Part shown: one piece after another, positions 24,160-30,571 of the stretch | Layout of the letters: each line of letters starts with the position of its first letter | How positions within the stretch are numbered: position 1 is the stretch's first letter | IMG/VR virus record: IMGVR_UViG_3300006802_000320 | Coordinates: 1 to 31,560 of that record | Source: a virus | Reading direction: 5' to 3' (one strand) | Length of the DNA: 31,560 bases | Notes under the pieces: generated by a model | Seen by the model: the letters and a program-made list of their open reading frames with translations, nothing else | What the model was told of the DNA's origin: nothing | The model's database searches: none | Made by a program: the position numbers and the translations under genes

Positions 24160-24201
24160 CCGCAGGTTGGCCTCACTCGCCAAAGCTAAACCAACCTACG
24201 G
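24160..24201 (+). other. Hairpin in the early-operon leader
   Basis: CCGCAGGTTGG (24160-24170) pairs with CCAACCTACGG (24191-24201) with a single mismatch and a 20-base loop. It lies just downstream of the early promoter and has no U run, so it is not a normal terminator. A second small inverted repeat, CCTAATC/GATCAGG, is at 24212-24230. The remainder to 24355 shows no gene. Confidence 0.6.
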
Positions 24202-24355
24202 CTCACTTAAACCTAATCACGTAGATCAGGTCTATGTCAAAAATACATAAAAGCAACTCAAAAGTCTACATATATAGATTATTGATACTGCTTTTTTCTG
24301 CGTATTTTGCACATCTGGCCGTCTCCGTGGTTACTAAACTAACGGAGGTATGCCC

Positions 24356-24559
24356 GTGAGTGCGGCACAGCTATCCCCCCAACCTCATTGGAAGCTCTTT
24401 ACAAAAAACGGCCAATGGCACAAGGCATTTCGCCCCTGCTCTAACTGTAGCGGCACGATGTCCCTTTGCGGCACGAAGGCTTTCTCGTATTACGCCTGCC
24501 CAGATTGCGGTGACGCATTAGACACTCGTCTTGCCGAGGAGTCGTCCGATGCGCAATAG
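24356..24559 (+). CDS. Small early zinc-ribbon protein (67 aa)
   Basis: An ATG at 24350 lies only one base after GGAGG. The in-frame GTG at 24356 is seven bases after it, so I choose GTG. The protein has two CxxC knuckles (PCSNCSG and ACPDCGD) and an intervening Cys, so it probably binds zinc. It is the first gene of the early operon and overlaps the Erf start by 11 bases. The role is unknown; candidates are a DNA-binding accessory or a host-interaction protein. Confidence 0.7.
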   Translation: MSAAQLSPQPHWKLFTKNGQWHKAFRPCSNCSGTMSLCGTKAFSYYACPDCGDALDTRLAEESSDAQ

Positions 24560-25190
24560 CCCGTCTACTGTAGAGATTTCACAAGCCCTCGCCCGTTTCC
24601 AGAGCGCCTGCACGGGCGCTGTGAAGGACGGCACAAACCCCCACTTCAAGTCCAAATACGCGTCGCTCGACGCGATCTGGGCTGCTATACGCGAACCCCT
24701 CACCACGAACGGACTGTCGGTCACCCAGATGGGTGACTGGCAGGACGGGACCGAGCTGCTGGTCACTACCATCTGGCATGTGTCGGGTGAGTTTATCAGC
24801 GGCGTGCAGCCCGTCAATTTTGAGACGACGGGCCGGCGCAACGGCAGTCAGGAGCACGGGTCTGCCATGACCTACCTGCGCAGGTACGCTATCGCGGCTG
24901 CGCTGGGCATCGCGTCGCAGGACGACGACGACGCCGAGTCTTCCGTCGCGCCACAAAACAAAAAGGCAGCGCCAGCAAAGAAAGCGCCCGCCCCTACCCC
25001 ATCCGACCAACAGCAGGTCAAAAACTTTGTAGACCACGTATGCGCAATGGAGCCACCCGGATATATCATCGGAGCTGCCTGCGAAGCCGTGGGTGCGGAC
25101 TCGTTAGAAACCGTCCCAGCAGACAAGCGCCGGGAGGTCATCGCAGACATCAAGATGCTTATAGCTGACAACATAGGAGACAAATCATGA
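24549..25190 (+). CDS. erf: Erf-family single-strand annealing protein
   Basis: The start is ATG 24549 (213 aa) because GAGGAG lies seven bases upstream; an in-frame TTG six codons earlier is less likely. The ERF core occupies about residues 8-125 and ends in the diagnostic GSAMTYLRRYAIAAALGIAS. After an Ala/Lys/Pro-rich linker (residues 130-155) there is a small C-terminal helical region. Proteins of this family anneal complementary single strands and help circularise or recombine phage DNA. The gene overlaps ssb by four bases (ATGA), so the two are co-translated and probably act together. RusA-like resolvase follows downstream. Confidence 0.9.
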   Translation: MRNSPSTVEISQALARFQSACTGAVKDGTNPHFKSKYASLDAIWAAIREPLTTNGLSVTQMGDWQDGTELLVTTIWHVSGEFISGVQPVNFETTGRRNGSQEHGSAMTYLRRYAIAAALGIASQDDDDAESSVAPQNKKAAPAKKAPAPTPSDQQQVKNFVDHVCAMEPPGYIIGAACEAVGADSLETVPADKRREVIADIKMLIADNIGDKS

Positions 25191-25561
25191 ACGACGTGCA
25201 TCTATCCGGTAAGGTGGACCGTGCCCAGTATCGCACGGTTGGCGCAGACAACATACCCCTGCTCACGTGGACGACGGTCGTTGAGCGGTCGTACAAAGGG
25301 CGCGACGGGCAGACGAGGGTCAGTTCGCAGTACATCAAATGCTGCGCGTGGAGAAAGGTCGCAGAGGACAACCAGCGGCTCAGGGACGGACTCCTCGTGA
25401 CGTGTAGAGGGTCGATCAACAACCGCAGCTATCAGAAGGACGACGGCACAACAGCCTACATCACAGAAGTCGTCTGCACGGATGTAAACATGGAAAACCA
25501 CGACAACGACACGGTAGCCTACAACCCGGCTGCAGACTACGGAGACGACCTACCCTTTTAA
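25187..25561 (+). CDS. ssb: Single-stranded DNA-binding protein
   Basis: A 124-aa OB-fold SSB. It starts MNDVHLSGKVDRAQYRTVG and contains LLTWTTVVERSYKG and QYIKCCAWRKVAEDNQRLRD, with the usual beta-strand pattern over residues 1-105. The tail is short and acidic, ending DYGDDLPF, which matches the family's C-terminal tip used to recruit partner enzymes. It coats single strands during replication and recombination. It is co-translated with Erf and is followed by the structured non-coding region. Confidence 0.9.
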   Translation: MNDVHLSGKVDRAQYRTVGADNIPLLTWTTVVERSYKGRDGQTRVSSQYIKCCAWRKVAEDNQRLRDGLLVTCRGSINNRSYQKDDGTTAYITEVVCTDVNMENHDNDTVAYNPAADYGDDLPF

Positions 25562-25953
25562 ACCAGTCGTGCGTCCGGGGCTGGGGCTCCCGGGAGCCTA
25601 TAAGGGGATGCGATAATCGCATTGGCCTCGGACGCACGCACCAACACACGGTCGCCAGCCTGCTGACAATAGGGCTGGCCCACCGGCAGACATAGGCGCA
25701 GTAAGGTTCCCGGAGTGCATCCGGGCAGGGGCAGCGCACACACAAACAGCCCAATGTCACACGTAAGCGCGTCGCGTGATAATTGACGCGCATCCCGACG
25801 GGTGGACGTAGTCGTACAGACAATCTCCACAGCAGTCCGTCACACTGGCGAGATCGGCCAGAGGACAACGGATCGGATCACTGTAGATAGATGGTTCGGA
25901 ATTGGTGATAGGGTTATCCCTAACAGGCAGAGGGCACACAGGGGGGAATAAAG
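25562..25953 (+). ncRNA. Highly structured 390-base non-coding region (candidate ncRNA or origin)
   Basis: No convincing gene is present on either strand. Perfect or near-perfect hairpins follow each other. The first is a three-way junction: outer stem CGTGCGTCCG/CGGACGCACG (25568-25577 with 25629-25638, extended inward by five more pairs), a 14-bp palindrome at 25585-25598 and an arm at 25608-25622. Next come GCCAGCC/GGCTGGC (25654-25660, 25673-25679), CCCGGA/TCCGGG (25709-25725), GCGCGTC/GACGCGC (25767-25791), CTGGC/GCCAG (25845-25861) and TAGGG/CCCTA (25909-25922). It lies between ssb and a resolvase gene. A structured phage RNA or a replication origin are the two best readings; the RNA strand is assumed to follow the operon. 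Confidence 0.55.
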
Positions 25954-26340
25954 ATGTCTTTAAAGAGGCGTGTCGCATTGCACACGGTCATACCCACGGC
26001 AAACGAAATGATCAACATAGAGCGCAGGAACAAATACCTCGCGGCGAAACTGAAAGCGACCACGGAGCGCGATCTGATACGAGAGATGATCGCCTTCTTT
26101 ACTACTAAACACGAGGAGACGCAGTACCCCGTACACATGACGTACACGTGGCATCGCAAAAACAAGCGCACGGACCCCAGCAACGTAGCGTGGGGTACGA
26201 AATACATAGAGGACGCACTGCAGCGCGCGGGCGTGCTACGCAATGACGGTCCACGCGAGATCGCGTCGATCACCCACCAGTACGTCTACGATGCGGACGA
26301 AAACTACGTCGAGGTCGAGTGGTGCAGCGAGCCCTCGTAG
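25954..26340 (+). CDS. RusA-like Holliday junction resolvase
   Basis: A 128-aa protein with a GGGGG ribosome site before ATG 25954. The C-terminal half shows the RusA pattern: TYTWHRKNKRTDPSNVAWG with Asp74 and Asn77, then KYIEDALQRAGVLRNDGPRE with Lys83, Asp87 and Asp98. RusA-type enzymes form dimers and cut four-way junctions. Here it would resolve recombination intermediates made by Erf and SSB and trim branches before packaging. The N-terminal 55 residues are longer than in many RusA proteins and basic. Confidence 0.8.
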   Translation: MSLKRRVALHTVIPTANEMINIERRNKYLAAKLKATTERDLIREMIAFFTTKHEETQYPVHMTYTWHRKNKRTDPSNVAWGTKYIEDALQRAGVLRNDGPREIASITHQYVYDADENYVEVEWCSEPS

Positions 26341-26528
26341 TCTCCCACAGCGGACAGACGCCCCGCACCGTCTACATGCGACAGCGCCCAGACGGGCAGG
26401 TCGAGTGGCAGTGCGATTGTGAAGGATTTGGATACAGAGACACATGCCGGCACGTCAACATCGTCGCAGACGCTACGCGCGCCGGGCTACTAACAATGGA
26501 GCAGATTGATGATCACCTGTACGACTAA
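26322..26528 (+). CDS. SWIM-type zinc finger protein (68 aa)
   Basis: A GTG start at 26322 lies seven bases after GAGG and inside the end of the resolvase gene; a GTG one codon earlier is an alternative. The sequence holds QCDCEGFGYRDTCRHV, the CxC-x8-CxH signature of SWIM zinc fingers, which bind DNA or proteins. A beta hairpin precedes it (YMRQRPDGQVEW) and a short helix follows. Stand-alone SWIM proteins occur in phage replication regions, but the function here is unknown. It overlaps the next gene start. Confidence 0.7.
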   Translation: MQRALVVSHSGQTPRTVYMRQRPDGQVEWQCDCEGFGYRDTCRHVNIVADATRAGLLTMEQIDDHLYD

Positions 26529-27138
26529 AGAGGAACTACGCGATGCACTCAACAGCTTTGACATCCCAGCCGTCACCCGAGACATGGTCTACGACAACGT
26601 CGTCCTCGGACGCACTTACACTCCCGGACGCGGGAAACGGAACCAGCGCGCCTATAGCGAGCACATCCCCGGACACGGAGACGTCCAGATCGCTGGACAA
26701 CTCTACAGCGAAATGTCAGCCGCTGCGGTGGAGCGGAGCAGATCTGTTGACCTACGAGACACTGTTAGCCGATCTGCACAGCGAAATATCGCGCGAAACC
26801 ACGAACGCTACGGAGTGGCAGTCAGCGACGCTACCCACGCTGCACTTCGCATTGCAGAGGCTTTTGAAGGAGACCTCGCTGCTTACGGACGAGCAATGGC
26901 TGCAGAGCTGGTCGCTGTGTATGCATCTGTGCAGAGAGATGCTGCTATCGCTGCAGAGAGAGCGCGCGGAGATAGAGAGCAGGGAGACGTATCAGGCGCA
27001 GCAGATAGAGTATCTCGAAATAGACGGACCACCTCCCCACTCCGCGCCTCCGGCGTTGCTGAAGAGTATGACAGCGGCGCGGTACGCTTACACCGCAAAG
27101 AGCAAGAAATGGCGCGCCGTCAGGACGCCCGAATCTGA
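26509..27138 (+). CDS. Open frame overlapping the pre-sigma gene (frame 1; possibly only its N-terminus is real)
   Basis: ATG 26509 has an ideal site, GGAG seven bases upstream, inside the end of the SWIM gene. The first about 60 residues (MITCTTKEELRDALNSFDIP, VTRDMVYDNVVLGRTYTPG) look like genuine protein, with C-ending codons like the neighbouring genes. After about residue 75 the product turns Ala/Arg-rich with different codon use and resembles a shadow of the other frame. It overlaps the 212-aa gene for nearly its whole length, in the frame one base behind. It may be a real overlapping gene, or the 5' part of one gene joined to the other frame by a +1 shift. Confidence 0.4.
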   Translation: MITCTTKEELRDALNSFDIPAVTRDMVYDNVVLGRTYTPGRGKRNQRAYSEHIPGHGDVQIAGQLYSEMSAAAVERSRSVDLRDTVSRSAQRNIARNHERYGVAVSDATHAALRIAEAFEGDLAAYGRAMAAELVAVYASVQRDAAIAAERARGDREQGDVSGAADRVSRNRRTTSPLRASGVAEEYDSGAVRLHRKEQEMARRQDARI

Positions 27139-27181
27139 AGCCATCGCACGCGAGATGGCGATACAGCAGAAGTTATTATGA
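26543..27181 (+). CDS. Helical protein of unknown function preceding the sigma gene (212 aa)
   Basis: ATG 26543 follows GAGGA by eight bases, and the end overlaps the sigma gene as ATGA. The first about 65 residues are Ser/Thr-rich and unusual (TSQPSPETWSTTTSSSD). From about residue 66 the protein is well formed and helical: LLTYETLLADLHSEI, LHFALQRLLKETSLLTDEQW, REMLLSLQRERAEIESRETY, then AARYAYTAKSKKWRAVRT at the end. The C-terminal part is confidently coding. The N-terminal part may be a frame shadow of the overlapping 26509 reading frame. No family is recognised; the coupling suggests a link with the sigma factor. Confidence 0.65.
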   Translation: MHSTALTSQPSPETWSTTTSSSDALTLPDAGNGTSAPIASTSPDTETSRSLDNSTAKCQPLRWSGADLLTYETLLADLHSEISRETTNATEWQSATLPTLHFALQRLLKETSLLTDEQWLQSWSLCMHLCREMLLSLQRERAEIESRETYQAQQIEYLEIDGPPPHSAPPALLKSMTAARYAYTAKSKKWRAVRTPESEAIAREMAIQQKLL

Positions 27182-28008
27182 CAGACATCAGCTATCGACT
27201 CACGATCACCCCACCGCTGTCCAGAGAAGAAGAGCAGACATGTCTATGTCGCGCGCAGTATTACAACGACGAAAATGCGCTGGAACGACTGGTCACCAGT
27301 AACTACGCGTACATGGTCGGGCGCACGAAACAGATATTTGCCACAAGCAATAGCGAACACAGCGATGCGCTGTTGAGCAGCGCAGTGTTCGGCATGTTGA
27401 TTGCAATTAACAAGTTTGATCTGCAGCTCATTCCGGACGTGCGTTTGCGCTCGTATGCTACACATTGGATCGACCGCTACATCAGATTCGGAATTATTGA
27501 GCTGACGTGGTCGCGTTACCCTCGACTGCCCAGCAACGTGCGTCGCCTGTTTGAGACATACAAAACACTCCGCAAACGGCACGAGCATACCACTGGACGT
27601 GTCGCACACCACCGGGAAATCTTAGTCGATACTGACCTGCAAAAATACGAGGACGTGTTCCACCTCTACGTAGACCCTATTGCTCTATCTCTCGACACTC
27701 CCACGGCGCACGACGACGACGACGACGGGTACCTACACGAGCGCATAGCCGGCGACATACCCGACGTAGACGGCATGCTGCGCTCTATAGACAGCGAATC
27801 AGCACTTTCAACCATCAAACAAAAACTGGCCGACATGCCAGCACAAATGCGCGAGATCTTAGAGCAATCATACGGCATTACATGCCCAGAGAAAACGCTG
27901 ACAGAGATTGCCCGCAACAACAATATGTCCCGCGAACGAGCACGACAACTACGAGAGCGAGGACTGAGGAGCTTAAAACGAAATGGTATTGAACTTTCCA
28001 CACGATGA
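27178..28008 (+). CDS. Phage-encoded sigma70-family factor
   Basis: A 276-aa protein. Region 2 (about residues 33-110) contains ALERLVTSNYAYMVGRT, then LLSSAVFGMLIAINKFD and LRSYATHWIDRYIRFGIIEL, matching the core-binding and -10-recognition helices. A variable linker with an Asp run (about 178-183) follows. Region 4 (about 208-270) has LADMPAQMREILEQSYGIT and the helix-turn-helix TLTEIARNNNMSRERARQLR for the -35 element. There is no region 1.1. It probably redirects host RNA polymerase to phage late promoters, replacing the Q or RNA polymerase strategy of other podoviruses. It is made late in the early operon, which fits a timing role. Confidence 0.88.
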   Translation: MTDISYRLTITPPLSREEEQTCLCRAQYYNDENALERLVTSNYAYMVGRTKQIFATSNSEHSDALLSSAVFGMLIAINKFDLQLIPDVRLRSYATHWIDRYIRFGIIELTWSRYPRLPSNVRRLFETYKTLRKRHEHTTGRVAHHREILVDTDLQKYEDVFHLYVDPIALSLDTPTAHDDDDDGYLHERIAGDIPDVDGMLRSIDSESALSTIKQKLADMPAQMREILEQSYGITCPEKTLTEIARNNNMSRERARQLRERGLRSLKRNGIELSTR

Positions 28009-28249
28009 CCCATACAGCGCACTGTCTGCCGCAGTGATAAGACAAGCTGCCCACGACATGCAAAAATCCATCAAACACTGGAACCACGACGACGAAAAAA
28101 TACGGGACGCGGCACGCGCTACCTACGCTGAATGCCGCCGATTCTTGCTGTCCGTTGACAGCCCCTACCACTCTATGCTCAAACTCGACAACGACGTGTA
28201 TACACGCATCGTGGAGCAGGTCGAACACAGTGCTGGATTGCACAACTGA
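27983..28249 (+). CDS. Small protein after the sigma gene (88 aa)
   Basis: ATG 27983 lies inside the end of the sigma gene, with GAGGAG eleven bases upstream. The protein is helical and His/Asp-rich (RQAAHDMQKSIKHWNHDDEK, ARATYAECRRFLLSVDSPYH). No family is recognised. The overlap suggests co-translation; an accessory to the sigma factor or to the nuclease that follows is possible but unproven. Confidence 0.65.
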   Translation: MVLNFPHDDPYSALSAAVIRQAAHDMQKSIKHWNHDDEKIRDAARATYAECRRFLLSVDSPYHSMLKLDNDVYTRIVEQVEHSAGLHN

Positions 28250-28691
28250 GGTAGGGCGGCAGTATCTGGCGCACGAGGACGAGACCGCCCGGCGCGTAGG
28301 ATTCAAGCTGCGCTGCCAGCCAGTCAAGCTGGGCGGGCTGGCTACCACGGTCGACCGAGCCTTCATACGAGACGGCCATATCGTCGGACTGGCTGAAATC
28401 AAAACGCGCGGCATGAGCGTGCAGGAGTTGCGCGGGTTTGGGTCGTATCTCGTGACGGCTAAAAAATTACAGGACGGCATGGATCTGGCGCGCGCGCTCG
28501 GCGTGCCTTACGTGCTGATCGTGAGGACGCTCAAGGATGACGCGGTGGTCTGCTGGACCATCTCGGACAAAACCGGACGTCAGTTAGTGCAATGGGAGAC
28601 AAACAATACCGTGACGCAGGCAGGCTGTAACGGCGGCACGGCATACAGGACCAATGCATATATTCCATTAACCCATATGAGGCTATTGTAA
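28230..28691 (+). CDS. PD-(D/E)XK nuclease-like protein (153 aa)
   Basis: I place the start at GTG 28230 (VLDCTTEVGRQYLAHEDETA). The open frame extends upstream to 28155, but that part reads as a shadow of the preceding gene. The catalytic pattern is visible: Asp42 in TTVDRAFIRDG and Glu56-x-Lys58 in GLAEIKTRGMS. A helix follows with FGSYLVTAKKLQDGMDLARA and the strand VPYVLIVRTLKDDAVVCWTI, all in the order of the PD-(D/E)XK fold. It could process phage DNA ends, degrade host DNA or act in recombination; substrate is unknown. It overlaps the preceding gene by 20 bases. Confidence 0.7.
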   Translation: MLDCTTEVGRQYLAHEDETARRVGFKLRCQPVKLGGLATTVDRAFIRDGHIVGLAEIKTRGMSVQELRGFGSYLVTAKKLQDGMDLARALGVPYVLIVRTLKDDAVVCWTISDKTGRQLVQWETNNTVTQAGCNGGTAYRTNAYIPLTHMRLL

Positions 28692-28692
28692 C

Positions 28693-28935
28693 ATGGCAAA
28701 AAAACAGAAATGGTATACAGCACAAGAAGCAGCCGACTACCTCGGACTGACAGTGCAGCACGTGCGCCGACTCTGCCGGCAGCGGCAGATAGCACACAGA
28801 AGGCTAAAGGGTTATCAATTTACTCGGGACATGTTGGACGCGTTCCTACGTTCGCGCACAGTGTTTCAGCCACGGCATCCCGACCCGATGAAGGTGCGGA
28901 GAGGACGGCCACTGGATGCGGATCGGGGGCGATAG
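28693..28935 (+). CDS. Excisionase-like helix-turn-helix protein (80 aa)
   Basis: It starts MAKKQKWYTAQEAADYLGLT and continues with VQHVRRLCRQRQIAHRRLKG and YQFTRDMLDAFL, the winged-helix pattern of the excisionase/MerR-type DNA-binding family. The C-terminus is Arg-rich. Proteins of this kind act as excisionase or as a transcription regulator. No integrase is present in the window, so a regulatory role is at least as likely. GAGG lies ten bases before the ATG. Confidence 0.75.
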   Translation: MAKKQKWYTAQEAADYLGLTVQHVRRLCRQRQIAHRRLKGYQFTRDMLDAFLRSRTVFQPRHPDPMKVRRGRPLDADRGR

Positions 28936-28937
28936 CT

Positions 28938-29201
28938 ATGGATAGGCTTTTAATAAAGTGGAAATGGACGAATCAGGAGCTGCCACCATCTCAATACCCT
29001 GTTTTATTCTATACTCGGATTTTAGGTATGCTGTTTGTTGGTATGTTGGACTATGATCCACAAGCTGAATTAACGGACGATGAAAAATTACGAACGCTAA
29101 TGGTGACTGGCCCATTGCCGGGTAACAGAGGTGATATAGATGGCGATCATCTGCCCGATTTATGGACTGAACTACCTGAAAGACCGATTGAGATGTTTTA
29201 A
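28938..29201 (+). CDS. AT-rich small gene of unknown function (87 aa)
   Basis: ATG 28938 has GGGGG eight bases upstream. The protein begins MDRLLIKWKWTNQELPPSQY, has a hydrophobic segment YPVLFYTRILGMLFVGMLDY (not clearly transmembrane) and an acidic end. Codon use is clearly more AT-rich than in the preceding genes, marking the start of the accessory region. No family is recognised. Confidence 0.65.
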   Translation: MDRLLIKWKWTNQELPPSQYPVLFYTRILGMLFVGMLDYDPQAELTDDEKLRTLMVTGPLPGNRGDIDGDHLPDLWTELPERPIEMF

Positions 29202-29203
29202 AT

Positions 29204-29503
29204 ATGCCACCATTGTATCCTGATAGAAAACCTATACCAGACACCGTAAAGCGCGCCGTCAGAGAGCGCGCTGGCAACTGCTGTGAGGAATGCGGTGACG
29301 ATGGTAGATTAGAGTTTCACCACCTCACATATCTGTATACAAATTCTAACTACCACCGGGATTGGTTTGGGTTAATATTTGGTGCAGAAAACCCTGACGA
29401 TTTAATGTTGTTATGTAGGCAGTGTCACCACCAGCAACACAGAGATTCTAATGGTTATTTTTGGGCAGACCCAGACGATCACCCAGAAAGGAACATTGCG
29501 TAA
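29204..29503 (+). CDS. HNH endonuclease (99 aa)
   Basis: It starts MPPLYPDRKPIPDTVKRAVR. The HNH signature is clear: CCEECGDDGRLEFHHLTYLY with a zinc CxxC and the catalytic His pair, then NPDDLMLLCRQCHHQQH with Asn63, a second CxxC and the last His. HNH enzymes nick or cut DNA using one metal ion. Possible roles are packaging-associated cutting or a homing-type free-standing nuclease. It lies in AT-rich accessory DNA, two bases after the previous stop, with a poor ribosome site, so it may depend on translational re-initiation. Confidence 0.85.
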   Translation: MPPLYPDRKPIPDTVKRAVRERAGNCCEECGDDGRLEFHHLTYLYTNSNYHRDWFGLIFGAENPDDLMLLCRQCHHQQHRDSNGYFWADPDDHPERNIA

Positions 29504-29759
29504 CATTATGTATTACAACATCTTAGCTGTATTACCTGTTATAGTTAGTATGGGATCAGATTAAGTTAAACTGATTAATCTGCAGCAATCACATCTCTTG
29601 CAATAAGTTACGCGCTTTCTACACAGCAGTCCACACTACCCCGTTAAATTATTAGCTACAGCTTATAAATAGTTACAAGATTCTTGTTGACAGTATAGTA
29701 TTTTGATGCTATATTAGTATCAGTTAGTTAATACATCGCTCGCCAACAGGAGATGCACA
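29504..29759. promoter_or_regulatory. Intergenic region before the accessory cassette
   Basis: No gene is called; one 18-codon open frame at 29508 lacks support. It contains a perfect 8-bp inverted repeat CAGATTAA/TTAATCTG (29557-29564 with 29575-29582) and, near its end, the consensus promoter listed separately. Overall very AT-rich. Confidence 0.6.
29687..29715 (+). promoter_or_regulatory. Consensus sigma70 promoter for the small-gene cassette
   Basis: TTGACA (29687-29692) and TATATT (29710-29715) are 17 bases apart. The first cassette ATG at 29760 is preceded by AGGAG with a seven-base spacer. This is the best sigma70 match in the window and suggests strong host-driven, repressor-independent expression. 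Confidence 0.8.
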
Positions 29760-30056
29760 ATGGCTACTGTAAACGAAAAAATTAATTTTCCGGTCAAACC
29801 GCTCTGCAAGACTAAATATTTGTGTATAGTCAAAAAATATGAAGGTAAAATGCCAAACTATCAACTTCAGATTGCCCTTGTGGGTGCGGGCATTTATTCG
29901 CCACAAAAAAATAAAGTTTATGTTGATTTTTCGCAGTCTGAAAAGTATCAAGACGTAAAAGATTGGTTGCAAAGAAATGGATACGAAGCGGTAAAAAATG
30001 GCCCACGCGATTGGGCGAATGAACCAGTGATTTACGGCAAACATTCCGACAACTAA
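29760..30056 (+). CDS. Accessory protein of unknown function (98 aa)
   Basis: First gene after the consensus promoter. AGGAG lies seven bases before the ATG. The protein is basic and rich in Lys and aromatics (NFPVKPLCKTKYLCIVKKYE, KVYVDFSQSEKYQDVKDWLQ) with a beta-beta-helix feel. No family is recognised. A strong promoter, a strong ribosome site and small size fit host-takeover or anti-defence proteins, but this is only inference. Confidence 0.65.
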   Translation: MATVNEKINFPVKPLCKTKYLCIVKKYEGKMPNYQLQIALVGAGIYSPQKNKVYVDFSQSEKYQDVKDWLQRNGYEAVKNGPRDWANEPVIYGKHSDN

Positions 30057-30069
30057 CACACTACCAACC

Positions 30070-30090
30070 GGCGGGGCTTCCGGCCCCGCC
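30070..30090 (+). terminator. GC-rich hairpin after the first cassette gene
   Basis: GGCGGGGC (30070-30077) pairs perfectly with GCCCCGCC (30083-30090) around a five-base loop, 14 bases after the stop codon. No U run follows, so termination would be partial at best. It may protect the upstream transcript from decay. Confidence 0.55.
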
Positions 30091-30116
30091 ACCACCCACT
30101 CACTCGCCGAGGAAAC

Positions 30117-30287
30117 ATGCAAATACATATCAAGTTAGAAGCAGACACGATTGAAGAAGTCCTACAGCAGAAAGAAGACTACCTACACAACTACCACCCT
30201 GCCGGCTACAGCACGTCTATTGGCAAGCCCGTCGAAGAAGACGGCAAGTGGATCTGCCGTGGTTATCGCTTTTCATCCTGCGATTAA
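30117..30287 (+). CDS. Accessory protein of unknown function (56 aa)
   Basis: ATG 30117 follows GAGG, and the frame closes at TAA 30287. It begins MQIHIKLEADTIEEVLQQKE and ends WICRGYRFSSCD: a strand, a helix, then a hairpin with two Cys. It lies between the hairpin and a gene with an ideal AAGGAG site. Too small to assign, but its codon use and placement support a real gene. Confidence 0.6.
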   Translation: MQIHIKLEADTIEEVLQQKEDYLHNYHPAGYSTSIGKPVEEDGKWICRGYRFSSCD

Positions 30288-30298
30288 GGAGCTTTGTA

Positions 30299-30571
30299 AT
30301 GATAAAGTCTATGTTCCACAATAATGACGACTCTGCTCTCACGGCTGCTCACGGCATAGAAAATGACCCAATGGTAGAAGACCGAGAGACGGTCGTCATC
30401 TATCGCTCTGAGCGAAACTTAAACGGCAGTGTAAGCAAATTACGTTACTCGGTTGGGCGAGTGCGTAAAGCAAAATGGGCAAACTGTCGCATTTATTGCG
30501 CTCTATCAAAGCATAAAACTATTGCGGCTGCTATCGCGGCTGCAAAGAAATTAGATAAGGAGAGCGCATAA
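30299..30571 (+). CDS. Accessory protein of unknown function (90 aa)
   Basis: ATG 30299 has AAGGAG with a seven-base spacer, so the longer upstream frame (to 30248) is rejected. The protein is MIKSMFHNNDDSALTAAHGI, then beta-rich ETVVIYRSERNLNGSVSKLR, and ends with a Lys/Ala helix AAAIAAAKKLDKESA. Basic overall. It ends within a short motif that also serves as the ribosome site of the next gene. Confidence 0.65.
   Translation: MIKSMFHNNDDSALTAAHGIENDPMVEDRETVVIYRSERNLNGSVSKLRYSVGRVRKAKWANCRIYCALSKHKTIAAAIAAAKKLDKESA

Noticed and set aside
25461-25868. 135-codon minus-strand frame over the structured region
   Set aside because: Overlaps ssb antisense and gives a Cys/Arg/Pro-rich product typical of shadow frames.
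25562-25953. tmRNA or tRNA in the structured region
   Set aside because: The stems do not make an acceptor stem with a T-loop, and no CCA-type end or tag reading frame was found.
28155-28229. Upstream extension of the PD-(D/E)XK gene to ATG 28155
   Set aside because: The added 25 residues are Ser/Thr/Cys-rich and lie wholly inside the preceding gene; the GTG at 28230 has a usable ribosome site.
29508-29564. 18-codon frame MYYNILAVLPVIVSMGSD
   Set aside because: Too short, hydrophobic by chance in AT-rich DNA, and without a properly spaced ribosome site.
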